DNA of 64,000 bases. It comes from Polaromonas sp. (GTDB lineage: Bacteria; Pseudomonadota; Gammaproteobacteria; Burkholderiales; Burkholderiaceae_C). Location of the stretch: contig JAURVI010000045.1 in NCBI GenBank assembly GCA_030655515.1, forward strand, positions 1 through 64,000. Direction: 5' to 3'. Below are positions 1-7,938 of the stretch, piece after piece. The notes under the pieces are model-generated. The model made no database searches, was not told where the DNA came from, and worked only from the letters and a program-made list of their open reading frames with translations. The translations under genes were made by a program, and so were the position numbers. Each line of letters begins with the position of its first letter. The stretch's first letter is position 1.

Positions 1-182
1 GCCGCCAGCATCTTGATGGCTTCGCGCAGGGGCGTGCGGGACACATGGAGCACCTCGCTGAGTTCGCGCTCGTTGAGTTTGGCGCCTGGCGGAATGCGGT
101 TTTCAACCAGCATCTGGCGCAGGCGGGCCGCCGCCTGCTCATGCAGGGCGGCGCGCGGAATGGCAATGATTTCAGCAGTCAT
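1..182 (-). CDS. GntR-family transcriptional regulator, N-terminal part (cut by window edge)
   Basis: Reading the minus strand from the ATG at 182 gives about 60 residues beginning MTAEIIAIPRAALHEQAAAR. They continue into a winged-helix segment with the residues LNERELSEVLHVSRTPLREA, which is the typical GntR recognition helix ending in S/RTPLREA. The gene runs off the left edge, so the effector domain (FCD or UTRA) is not visible; the sequence style is closest to the FadR/FCD subfamily. It is divergent from the aminotransferase at 318. Two identical 16-bp sites lie between the two genes, one only 8 bp upstream of this start codon, which suggests autoregulation and control of the 318-4561 operon. 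Confidence 0.85.
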   Translation of the reverse strand, partial: MTAEIIAIPRAALHEQAAARLRQMLVENRIPPGAKLNERELSEVLHVSRTPLREAIKMLA

Positions 183-189
183 GGCGGGA

Positions 190-205
190 TTTTGTATGCA
201 AAAAA
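190..205. promoter_or_regulatory. Candidate GntR operator, copy 1
   Basis: TTTTGTATGCAAAAAA is a near-palindrome (TTGTATGCAA core) resembling the TTGTAYRCAA-type sites bound by FadR-subfamily GntR regulators. An identical copy lies at 265-280, 75 bp away. This copy sits directly upstream of the regulator's own start codon. The sequence identity is observed; binding is inferred. Confidence 0.6.
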
Positions 206-264
206 GTAACATGTCAAACCTGCCATTGACACTGAATATCGGGTTAATCGGCTTGACAAATGAA

Positions 265-280
265 TTTTGTATGCAAAAAA
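265..280. promoter_or_regulatory. Candidate GntR operator, copy 2
   Basis: This is an exact second copy of TTTTGTATGCAAAAAA. It follows a TTGACA hexamer at 253-258 and lies 37 bp before the aminotransferase start, so it would overlap the spacer and -10 region of a promoter reading rightwards. That is a position suited to repression of the 318-4561 operon. Confidence 0.6.
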
Positions 281-317
281 TGAGGGCTGTTCGGAGAACT
301 TTGGAGAACCCTGATTT

Positions 318-1538
318 ATGCTGACGCTCGACTTTCACCCCACCGGCCGCCATTTCCTGCAGATTCCCGGCCCGTCTCCCGTGCCCGACCGCATCCTGCG
401 CGCGATGAGCCTGCCCACCATCGACCACCGCGGTCCCGAGTTCGGCGCGCTGGGCCTGAAGGTGCTGGCCGACATCAAGAAAATCTTCCAGACCAAACAG
501 CCGGTAATGATTTACCCGGCCTCCGGCACCGGTGCCTGGGAAGCGGCGCTGGTCAACACCCTGAGCCCTGGCGACCATGTGCTGATGTACGAGACGGGTC
601 ACTTCGCTGCGCTGTGGCAAAAACTCGCCGCGCGCGTCGGCCTGAAAACCGAGGTGATGAGCGACCCTGGCGCTGAAGTCTGGCGCCATGGCGTGCGTGC
701 CGACCTGATCGAGGAACGCCTCAAGGCCGACACCCATCACAGCATCAAGGCCGTCTGCGTGGTGCACAACGAAACCTCGACCGGCGTGACCAGCAACATC
801 GCCGCCGTGCGCAAGGCGATCAACGCGGCCAAACACCCGGCGCTGCTGCTGGTGGACACCATCTCCGGCCTGGCCTCGGCCGAGTACAAACATGACGAGT
901 GGGGTGTGGACGTCAGCATCAGCGGCTCGCAAAAAGGCCTGATGCTGCCGCCCGGCATCAGCTTCAACGCGCTCTCGCCAAAAGCCATCGAGGCCAGCAG
1001 GACCGCGAAATTGCCCAAGGCGTTCTGGGCCTGGGACGAAATCATCGAGATGAACAAGACCGGCTACTGGCCGTCCACCCCCAACACCAATTTGCTTTAC
1101 GGCCTGAACGAAGCCTGCGACATGTTGCTGGAGCACGGCCTCGACGTGGTCTTTGCGCGCCACCAGCGCTGGGCCGAAGGCGTGCGTGCTGCGGTCAAGG
1201 CCTGGGGCCTGCAGATCCAGTGCGCCGATGCTGCTGTGTACTCACCCATCCTCACCGGCGTGATGACGCCCGAGGGCGTGGACGCCGACGCCGTGCGCAA
1301 AATCATTTACGAGCGTTTCGACTGTTCGCTGGGCACCGGCCTGGGCAAGGTCAAGGGCAAGATGTTCCGCATCGGCCACCTCGGCGACTGCAACGACCTC
1401 ACGCTGATGGCTGCGCTGTCGGGCTGCGAGATGGGCCTGAAGCTGGCAGGCGTCAAGCTCGCCGGGTCCGGCGTGCAGGCTGCCATGGACCACTTCTCCA
1501 GCCACGCCGCGGTCATCCCGCTGCGCAAGGCGGCCTGA
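318..1538 (+). CDS. Class V aminotransferase, serine/alanine-glyoxylate type
   Basis: The 406-aa PLP enzyme has the usual length of the alanine/serine-glyoxylate aminotransferase group. Visible features are the N-terminal PGPSPVPDRILRAM segment, TIDHRGPEF near residue 35, VDTISGLAS near 180, and the PLP lysine in SGSQKG (K206). Family members move an amino group from serine or alanine to glyoxylate, yielding glycine. The ATG at 318 follows a GGAG at 302-305. It is the first gene of a run with a Bug binding protein, a CoA-transferase and a hydratase, so glyoxylate or a related 2-oxo acid may be a product of that pathway (inference). The exact amino donor cannot be read from sequence. Confidence 0.88.
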   Translation: MLTLDFHPTGRHFLQIPGPSPVPDRILRAMSLPTIDHRGPEFGALGLKVLADIKKIFQTKQPVMIYPASGTGAWEAALVNTLSPGDHVLMYETGHFAALWQKLAARVGLKTEVMSDPGAEVWRHGVRADLIEERLKADTHHSIKAVCVVHNETSTGVTSNIAAVRKAINAAKHPALLLVDTISGLASAEYKHDEWGVDVSISGSQKGLMLPPGISFNALSPKAIEASRTAKLPKAFWAWDEIIEMNKTGYWPSTPNTNLLYGLNEACDMLLEHGLDVVFARHQRWAEGVRAAVKAWGLQIQCADAAVYSPILTGVMTPEGVDADAVRKIIYERFDCSLGTGLGKVKGKMFRIGHLGDCNDLTLMAALSGCEMGLKLAGVKLAGSGVQAAMDHFSSHAAVIPLRKAA

Positions 1539-1608
1539 GTACCTTTCCCGTTTTCCTTTCCCGCGTTCCCTGCCTTTCTTGATTAATAAAACCACCTGGA
1601 GACAAACC

Positions 1609-2577
1609 ATGCAACGCAGAACCCTCGTCACCGCCGGCGCAGCCGCAATGGCCTTTCCCTCGCTGATCCTCGCGCAAAACCTGCCCGCCGGGCCGGTGCG
1701 CATCATCGTCGGCTTCGCCCCCGGTGGCGGCACCGACATCCTGGCCCGTGTCATCGGCCAGAAGCTGGGCGAGATGTGGAAGACGCAGGTCATCGTCGAG
1801 AACAAGGCGGGCGCCTCCGGCACCATCGCCGCCGACTTCGTCGCCAAGGCGGCCGGTGATGGCAACACCTTGCTGATGGCCCACATCAACAGCCAGGCCA
1901 TCACACCGGCACTGCAAAAGGTCAACTACGACGCGGCCAAAGACTTTGCCCCCATCGTGCTGGTCGGCGTCACACCCAACCTGCTGATCTGCAACGAGAA
2001 CCAGCCCGCCAAAAACGTCAAGGACCTGGTCGAGCTGTGCCGCAACAACCCCGGCAAGATCAGCTTCGGCTCCGCCGGCACCGGCAGTGCGCAGCACCTG
2101 GCGCTGGAGATGTTCATGCTGGCCGCCAAGGTCAAGGCCATCCATGTGCCATACAAGGGTTCCGGCCCCATGCTGACCGACCTGATAGGCGGCACCATTC
2201 AGTACAGCTTCGACACCATGACGGCAGCCACGCCGCACGTGAAGAGCGGCAAGGCGATCGCGCTGGCACAAACACGCCAGCAGCGCGTGCCCGCCTACGC
2301 CAACGTGCCGACCATGGCCGAGTCCGGCTTCCCCGGCTTCGAGGCCACCACCTGGCACGGCCTGGCCGGCCCGGCAAAGATGCCCGCCGCGATGGCCAAG
2401 CGCATGAACGAGGACGTCAACAAGGTCATGCAGATGCCCGACGTGATGGAAAAACTGGCGGCCTCTGGCGCACAGGACGGCGGCGGTTCCACCGAGAAGT
2501 TCGGCGACTTCATGCATGCCGAGCAAATCAAGTGGGCCAAGATCATCAAGGACGGCGGCGTGAAAGGCGAGGGTTGA
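1609..2577 (+). CDS. Bug-family (TctC-like) periplasmic solute-binding protein
   Basis: The 322-aa secreted protein starts with a signal peptide (MQRRTLVTAGAAAMAF, cleavage near residue 23). Bug-family hallmarks follow: PAGPVRIIVGFAPGGGTDILAR, then VIVENKAGASGTIAADFVAKA, and the HVPYKGSGP motif in the middle. Bug proteins bind carboxylates and feed tripartite tricarboxylate transporters or act as sensors; no TctA/TctB genes are nearby. I chose the ATG at 1609 because CTGGAG precedes it by about 7 bp; an upstream TTG at 1579 would disrupt the signal peptide. The stop codon overlaps the next start (ATGA), indicating one operon with the CoA-transferase. Confidence 0.92.
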   Translation: MQRRTLVTAGAAAMAFPSLILAQNLPAGPVRIIVGFAPGGGTDILARVIGQKLGEMWKTQVIVENKAGASGTIAADFVAKAAGDGNTLLMAHINSQAITPALQKVNYDAAKDFAPIVLVGVTPNLLICNENQPAKNVKDLVELCRNNPGKISFGSAGTGSAQHLALEMFMLAAKVKAIHVPYKGSGPMLTDLIGGTIQYSFDTMTAATPHVKSGKAIALAQTRQQRVPAYANVPTMAESGFPGFEATTWHGLAGPAKMPAAMAKRMNEDVNKVMQMPDVMEKLAASGAQDGGGSTEKFGDFMHAEQIKWAKIIKDGGVKGEG

Positions 2578-3776
2578 TGAAAAAACTTCCCCTTGAGGGT
2601 GTGCGGGTGCTGGACATCAGCCAGGTGATGGCCGGCCCGTATGCCTGCATGCTGCTGGCCGACATGGGCGCCGACGTGATCAAGATCGAGCCGCCCGGCA
2701 GCGGCGACCAGACGCGTGGCGCCATGGGTTTCAAGATGAAGGGGCCGGACTCGCTGGGCTTCCTCAACATGTACCGCAACAAGCGCAGCATTACCCTCAA
2801 CCTCAAGTCCGCAGCGGGCAAGACGCTGCTGCTGCAGCTCGCCAAAGATGCCGACATCCTGCTGGAGAACTACCGTCCCGGCGCGATGAAAAAACTCGGC
2901 CTGGGTTATGAGGTGCTGAAGGAAGTAAACCCGAAGCTGGTCTACACCAGCATCTCTGGCTTTGGCCAGAACGGCCCCTGGTCGGACCGCCCCGGCTTCG
3001 ACCTGATGGCCCAGGCCATGTCCGGCGTGATGAGCGTGACCGGTTATCCGGGCGGCCCGCCGGTGAAGGCCGGCGTGCCGGTCGCCGACATCGGCTGCGC
3101 ACTGTTCGCGGTGTATGCCACCTTGTCCGCCTACATCGGTGCCAAAGCCAGCGGCGAAGGTCAGCATGTGGATGCTTCGCTGTTCGACTCGGCGCTGGCC
3201 TTCTCGGTTTGGGACATCTGTGACTATTGGGGCACCGGCAAACCGCCCGAACCGCTCGGCACCTCCAACAAGATGACCGCGCCTTACCAGGCCATGGCCT
3301 GCTCGGACGGCTACTTTGTCATGGGCGCCAACAACCAGAAACTCTGGCTGCAACTGTGCAAGCTGATGGGGCGCGAGGAACTGCTGGCCGACGAACGTTT
3401 CTCAACCATTTCGCTGCGCCTCGCCAACCGGCACGCACTGGAGGTAGAGCTGGAGAAGTCTTTCCGACTCAAACCAAAAGACCATTGGGTCAGCACTTTT
3501 CTGGAGGCTGGCATTCCCGCCGCCCCGATCCTGACCTACCCGGAAGCCTTCGACAGCGACCACGCGAAGGCGCGCGAGATGCGCATGGAGATCGACCACC
3601 CGGTCGAAGGCAAGGTGCCCAACATCGGCTTTGCTGTGAAGATGTCCGGCACGCCCCAGCAGGTGCGCCGCCATCCACCGCGGCTGGGCGAACACACGGC
3701 CGAGGTGCTGGCCGAACTCGGCATCAATGCAGAAGAACAGGCGCGGCTCGAAGAGCAGGGCGCTTTCGCAGCATGA
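2577..3776 (+). CDS. CaiB/BaiF (class III) CoA-transferase
   Basis: The protein has 399 aa, the usual family length. The N-terminus LPLEGVRVLDISQVMAGPYA and the segment GADVIKIEPPGSGDQTRG are classic CaiB/BaiF sequence. The aspartate that forms the acyl-enzyme anhydride corresponds to D171 in VPVADIGCALFAVY. Such enzymes move CoA between an acyl-CoA and a free carboxylic acid and typically activate a diacid. The start overlaps the Bug stop by one base and the end overlaps the hydratase start, so translation is probably coupled. The acid substrate is unknown; the Bug neighbour suggests that it is imported. Confidence 0.92.
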   Translation: MKKLPLEGVRVLDISQVMAGPYACMLLADMGADVIKIEPPGSGDQTRGAMGFKMKGPDSLGFLNMYRNKRSITLNLKSAAGKTLLLQLAKDADILLENYRPGAMKKLGLGYEVLKEVNPKLVYTSISGFGQNGPWSDRPGFDLMAQAMSGVMSVTGYPGGPPVKAGVPVADIGCALFAVYATLSAYIGAKASGEGQHVDASLFDSALAFSVWDICDYWGTGKPPEPLGTSNKMTAPYQAMACSDGYFVMGANNQKLWLQLCKLMGREELLADERFSTISLRLANRHALEVELEKSFRLKPKDHWVSTFLEAGIPAAPILTYPEAFDSDHAKAREMRMEIDHPVEGKVPNIGFAVKMSGTPQQVRRHPPRLGEHTAEVLAELGINAEEQARLEEQGAFAA

Positions 3777-4561
3777 GCGACGCCGACGCCAAAGGATCCG
3801 TTCACCTCGCCGTCAACGCGGGCGTGGCCTCGGTCCTGTTCGACCGGCCCGCCGCACGCAACGCGATGACCTGGTCGATGTATGAGCGGCTCAACGAGAT
3901 TTGCGAGCAGCTCAAAGCCGACGCCTCGGTGCGCGTGGTGACCTTTCGCGGCGCCGGCGGGCAGGCTTTTGTGGCCGGCACCGACATCGAGCAGTTCACC
4001 ACCTTCACCACGGGCGAAGACGGTGTCGCCTACGAAAAGCAGATCGATCAGTGCATTGCCCGGCTGGAGTCGCTGCCCATGCCCACGGTCGCAGCGATTG
4101 AAGGCTGGACCATAGGCGGCGGCCTGGCGATTGCCACCGCCTGCGACTTCCGCATCGCCACGGCGGGTTCCCGTTTCGGTGTGCCGATCGCCAAGACGCT
4201 GGGCAACTGCCTGTCGGTCGCCAATCTCGCGCGCCTGAGTTCGGTGTTCGGTGTACCGCGTGTCAAACGCATGTTGATGCTGGCGGAGGTGCTGTCCGCT
4301 GACGAGGCGCTGGCCTGTGGTTTTTTGTTGCAACTGGTCGAACCCGGCGAGATGGATGCCGCGCTCGGCAAGCTTTGCGAGCGCCTGTCGGTGCTGGCCC
4401 CTGTGACCCAGAGCGTCAGCAAGGAAGGCCTGCGCCGGTTGGTCAACCACACGCTGCCGCCGGACGAAGACCTGATTCGCCGTTGTTACGGCAGCGCGGA
4501 TTTTCATGAAGGCGTGTCGGCCTTTGTCGGCAAGCGCAGCCCGGCCTGGAAGGGCGAGTAG
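3773..4561 (+). CDS. Enoyl-CoA hydratase/isomerase family protein
   Basis: The 262-aa crotonase-fold protein starts at the ATG at 3773, overlapping the CoA-transferase stop. Crotonase features are visible: RPAARNAMTWSMYERL near residue 25, an oxyanion-hole region FRGAGGQAFVAGTDIEQF, and IEGWTIGGGLAIATACDFRIA near residue 105. The usual first catalytic Glu position is occupied within a GGGLAIATACD segment, so lyase, hydratase or isomerase chemistry cannot be told apart. It would act on the CoA ester made by the preceding transferase. It is the last gene of the operon; about 190 bp follow before the next gene. Confidence 0.88.
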   Translation: MSDADAKGSVHLAVNAGVASVLFDRPAARNAMTWSMYERLNEICEQLKADASVRVVTFRGAGGQAFVAGTDIEQFTTFTTGEDGVAYEKQIDQCIARLESLPMPTVAAIEGWTIGGGLAIATACDFRIATAGSRFGVPIAKTLGNCLSVANLARLSSVFGVPRVKRMLMLAEVLSADEALACGFLLQLVEPGEMDAALGKLCERLSVLAPVTQSVSKEGLRRLVNHTLPPDEDLIRRCYGSADFHEGVSAFVGKRSPAWKGE

Positions 4562-4747
4562 GGCGATCCGGTCAGGAGGGCGGGGCGTGGTAGTTACCCT
4601 GTGTTGCACATCGCTGACGCTGGTGCGCCGCTTGTCACGCGATCGCCCACACCTGTCGCGTGGCGCCTGTTTTGCACTGGCTCCGGTGCTCGCTGTTTTT
4701 TAAAATTCAAGCATGTTCCTGGCCTGGCCAGTTTTCTTTTTTGATGG

Positions 4748-5884
4748 ATGAAGCCCATGTCTGCCAACCCGAAATTTTCTTCCCCCGCCTTGTCTGCGCT
4801 GTGCCTGTCGCTGCTGTTTACCGCCGGCGCCAGCCACGCCCAGAAAGCCTGGGTCGTCGGCCAGTCCGCGCCGCTGAGCGGCGGCAATGCCGCCTTCGGC
4901 CGTGACATCCGCGACGGCGCTGCCGCCTACTTCAAGACCGTCAATACCAAGGGCGGTGTCGGCGGACTGCCGATCGAACTGGTGGCGCTCGACGACAAGA
5001 ACGACCGCAAGCAGGCCGGTGCCAACACCGGCAAGCTGCTGACTGAAAACAACGCGGTGGCCCTGTTCGGTTATGCCTCGGCCACGCTCAGCCTGGACGC
5101 GATGCCGCAGGCCGAAAAAGCCGGCGTGCTGTTCTTCGCGCCGTTCTCCGGCGCGAACCCGGTGCGCAAGCCCAGCCCGGTGGTCTACACGCTGCGCGCC
5201 TCCTACGGCGACGAGCTCGAAAAAATGCTGGCCTTCTGGACCGGCCTGGGCGCCAAAAGCGTGGCCGTGGTTCACTACGACGACGAGGTCGGCACGCAGA
5301 ATCTGGCCGTGGTGACCGACTACCTTGCCAAGCAGGGCAAGAAGCCCTCGGCCTTTCCGCTGCAGCGGAACGCCAGGGTCAGCGAGGCGCAGGTTGGGCA
5401 ATTGCTCGCGCTCAAGCCCGACGTCATCATCAACACCGTGCTGTCCGGTCCCGCGTCCGAGATCAGCAAACAGATCGTGGCGCAGGGCAAGTTCATCCCG
5501 ACGTCCAGCCTGTCCTTCGTCGGCGCGCAGCAATACATCGAGGCGGCGGCCGAAGCGGGCGCTGGTGTGTCGATCTCGCAGGTCGTGCCCAACGCCGGCT
5601 CGACGTTGCCGGTGGTAAAGGAGTGTGCCAAGGCCCTGAAGGACGCCGGCATCACGCAGACCATGAACAGCGCTCACCTGGAGTCCTGCATAGGCGCGAA
5701 AGTGCTGACCGAAGCGATGCGCCGCAGCAAGAAACCGGGGGATGCCAAGGCTCTGCTGGCATCGATCAAAAGCCTGGGCACTTACGACACCGGCGGCTTC
5801 GCCGTGAACTACGGCCCCGACCAGCACCACGGCAGCAAGTATGTCGAGCTGGGCATGGTCACCCGTGACGGCAAGCTGCGCTAA
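4748..5884 (+). CDS. Liv-type ABC transporter substrate-binding protein
   Basis: The 378-aa protein has a signal peptide ending near SHA-Q (residue 31) and a Peripla_BP_6 fold: the mature part starts with VVGQSAPLSGGNAAFGRDIRDG, followed by LVALDDKNDRKQAGANTGKLL and later SLSFVGAQQYIEAAAEAG. Family members bind branched-chain amino acids, amides or aromatic acids for Liv-type importers. No permease or ATPase gene lies nearby, so it is an orphan that probably shares a transporter encoded elsewhere. It is convergent with the LysR gene at 5908, with 23 bp between them. Confidence 0.9.
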   Translation: MKPMSANPKFSSPALSALCLSLLFTAGASHAQKAWVVGQSAPLSGGNAAFGRDIRDGAAAYFKTVNTKGGVGGLPIELVALDDKNDRKQAGANTGKLLTENNAVALFGYASATLSLDAMPQAEKAGVLFFAPFSGANPVRKPSPVVYTLRASYGDELEKMLAFWTGLGAKSVAVVHYDDEVGTQNLAVVTDYLAKQGKKPSAFPLQRNARVSEAQVGQLLALKPDVIINTVLSGPASEISKQIVAQGKFIPTSSLSFVGAQQYIEAAAEAGAGVSISQVVPNAGSTLPVVKECAKALKDAGITQTMNSAHLESCIGAKVLTEAMRRSKKPGDAKALLASIKSLGTYDTGGFAVNYGPDQHHGSKYVELGMVTRDGKLR

Positions 5885-5907
5885 ACATCGCCCGGAAAGG
5901 CTGCCCC

Positions 5908-6798
5908 CTAGCGGTAGTGCGCGCAGAGCAGCCTGATCAGCGCGTCCGCATAACGCGGCAGGGCCTGACGGTTGCGCACCAGGATGTAGCGCTCGCGCAC
6001 GCTCCAGGCATCCGTCAGCTCAATCAGCGAGATACCCATGGCCGCCTGGTTGCGCCGGGCTGCCGACTCCGGCACGATGCCGACCCCGACGCCCGCGCCA
6101 ATCATCCGGCACATCGCGTCAAAGCTTGAGAGCTGGATACGCAGTTTGAGCGGCTTGCCCAGCGCATCCGTCACCTGCGCCAGAAAAGTCTGCAGCGTGC
6201 TGCCCGACTGCATGCCGATCTGGTCGTCGTCCAGCGTCTCGGCAAAAGCAATTTTCTTGCGCCGCGCCAAGCGGTGGTTTTTGGCGGTGGCCAGCACCAG
6301 CCTGTCCGTGCTGAAGTGAATTGCCTCCAGCCCGAGGGTGTCTACCTTGCCGGCCACGATGCCGATGTCGGCGCGCCCGTCGAGCACGCCGCGCGCGATC
6401 TCGGGATTGGGCTTTTCCTGCAGGTCGATGTTGATTTTCGGGTTGTCGGTCAGGAAGCCGGGCAGGATCTCCGGCAGGAAATCCGTCACGGCGGTGGTGT
6501 TGGCAAACACGCGCAGGTGCCCGCGCAGGCCGCCGCCGTATTCCTGCAGGTCCACCCGCAACTGGTCCGCCTGCCGCAACACGCCACGCGCGTGGTACAG
6601 AAAAGCCTCGCCCGGTGGGGTCAGTCGCACGCCGCGCGCTTCACGGTAGAGAAGGCTCAAGCCCGACTGGGTTTCCAGCGACTTGATGCGGGCGCTCGCC
6701 GCCGCCAGCGACAGGTGCTGGCGCTCGGCGGCGCGGGTGATGTTGCCCTCATCGGCGGCCGCCACGAACAGGCGCAGGTCGGTCAGGTCGAATTGCAT
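5908..6798 (-). CDS. LysR-family transcriptional regulator
   Basis: The 296-aa protein has the N-terminal helix-turn-helix at residues 4-60 (FDLTDLRLFVAAADEGNITRAA, then SARIKSLETQSGLSLLYRE) and a LysR substrate domain with GHLRVFANTTAVTDFLPEIL. The start at 6798 gives the normal length; a longer reading frame upstream would add an unsupported 137 residues. It is divergent from the CoA-ester operon at 6992-13355 and is its probable activator. The 193-bp gap holds two inverted repeats (6823-6847 and 6913-6937) that could be its binding sites. The effector is unknown, but an operon intermediate is likely. Confidence 0.9.
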   Translation of the reverse strand: MQFDLTDLRLFVAAADEGNITRAAERQHLSLAAASARIKSLETQSGLSLLYREARGVRLTPPGEAFLYHARGVLRQADQLRVDLQEYGGGLRGHLRVFANTTAVTDFLPEILPGFLTDNPKINIDLQEKPNPEIARGVLDGRADIGIVAGKVDTLGLEAIHFSTDRLVLATAKNHRLARRKKIAFAETLDDDQIGMQSGSTLQTFLAQVTDALGKPLKLRIQLSSFDAMCRMIGAGVGVGIVPESAARRNQAAMGISLIELTDAWSVRERYILVRNRQALPRYADALIRLLCAHYR

Positions 6799-6822
6799 GT
6801 GCCATGCTACCGCATCGGCTCG

Positions 6823-6847
6823 CAGGCTTCGTTCCGGCCGAAGCCTG
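6823..6847. promoter_or_regulatory. Inverted repeat upstream of LysR gene
   Basis: The arms CAGGCTTCG (6823-6831) and CGAAGCCTG (6839-6847) are perfect complements separated by 7 bases. They lie 25 bp upstream of the LysR start and could be part of an autoregulatory site or an RNA hairpin. The symmetry is observed; the function is inferred. Confidence 0.4.
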
Positions 6848-6912
6848 TTGAAAGCTTGCTGGTAAGGGTTTTCACTGGTAAATCGATCCAATGAACGACC
6901 AGCTTCTTGGGT

Positions 6913-6937
6913 AAGCCTTCCAAAATTCAGAAGGCTT
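6913..6937. promoter_or_regulatory. Inverted repeat in the LysR/hydratase divergent region
   Basis: The perfect arms AAGCCTTC (6913-6920) and GAAGGCTT (6930-6937) flank an AT-rich 9-base centre. It lies 55 bp before the hydratase start, where a LysR activator would normally bind. A link to the LysR protein is inferred from position only. Confidence 0.4.
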
Positions 6938-6991
6938 GGTGCTGAAATGGGAGATTGTTCCAGGGAGGCATCGCGGGGATGATTCGCGTCC

Positions 6992-7873
6992 ATGACTTCC
7001 GACATCCGCACGATAGAGCCCGACGTCCTGGCGCACCTGCAGGGCTGGGTGGGAAAGACCGAAACCCTGCAGGACGACATCACCGCCGCCCCGGTGCGCG
7101 CGCTGTCCGCCACGCTGGACCGCGACGATGCCGAACCTGTGAAGGGCACACTGCTGCCGGAACTCTGGCACTGGCTGTACTTCCTGCCAGCGGCCCGCCA
7201 GTCCGGCATTGGCCCCGACGGGCACCCTCAGCGCGGTGGCTTTTTGCCTCCGGTGCCGCTGCCGCGCCGCATGTGGGCCGGCGGGCGCTTGCAGTGGCAC
7301 CAGCAAGCGCTGCAGGTGGGTGATGCGGTGACGCGAACCTCGACCATTGGGTCGGTGAAGCACAAGTCAGGGCGAACCGGCGATTTGCTGTTTGTGCTGG
7401 TCAGGCATGAGCTGCGCAACACGCAGGGGCTGGCGCTGACCGAAGAACACGACATCGTGTACCGCGCCAACCCGCAACCGGGCGACACGCCACCTGCGCC
7501 ACAGCCCGCCGCCAAAGACGCCGCCTGGACGCGCGAAGTGGTTCCGGACGACGTGCTGCTGTTCCGTTATTCCGCGCTGACCTTCAACGGCCACCGCATC
7601 CACTACGACCGCAAGTACGTCACCGAGGTCGAGGGCTACCCCGGCCTGATCGTGCATGGTCCGCTGATCGCCACCTTGCTGGCGGACCTGCTGCGCCGCA
7701 ACCTGCCCAACGCGCGGCTGCTGAAGTTCGAGTTCCGCGCAGTGCGCCCGGTGTTCGACCTCTGGCCCTTCAAGCTACATGGCAAGCCTTCGGCCGACGG
7801 GAAAAATGTCGAGCTCTGGACCGAAGACCACGAGGGCTGGCTGACGATGCAGGCCACGGCCATGCTGGCTTGA
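6992..7873 (+). CDS. Mesaconyl-C4-CoA hydratase-like protein (FAS1-like dehydratase/MaoC fold)
   Basis: This 293-aa double hot-dog protein resembles the FAS1-like dehydratase family that includes mesaconyl-C4-CoA hydratase and itaconyl/3-methylglutaconyl-type hydratases. The N-terminal half carries a Trp/Pro-rich region (PELWHWLYFLP near 56-66, PPVPLPRRMWAGG near 86-98). The C-terminal half carries the MaoC signature NGHRIHYD (199-206) and GLIVHGPL (218-225). The expected reaction is reversible hydration of mesaconyl-C4-CoA to citramalyl-CoA. It is the first gene of a six-gene operon with a CoA-transferase and a CitE-like lyase, which are the other two enzymes needed to split a C5 diacid. The specific substrate is inferred from this context. 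Confidence 0.8.
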   Translation: MTSDIRTIEPDVLAHLQGWVGKTETLQDDITAAPVRALSATLDRDDAEPVKGTLLPELWHWLYFLPAARQSGIGPDGHPQRGGFLPPVPLPRRMWAGGRLQWHQQALQVGDAVTRTSTIGSVKHKSGRTGDLLFVLVRHELRNTQGLALTEEHDIVYRANPQPGDTPPAPQPAAKDAAWTREVVPDDVLLFRYSALTFNGHRIHYDRKYVTEVEGYPGLIVHGPLIATLLADLLRRNLPNARLLKFEFRAVRPVFDLWPFKLHGKPSADGKNVELWTEDHEGWLTMQATAMLA

Positions 7874-7938
7874 AACCGCTGGATACCCCGGCCGGCCCCG
7901 GCGGCAGAAATTTCAAAGTTATTTAAAAGAACCTTTTC

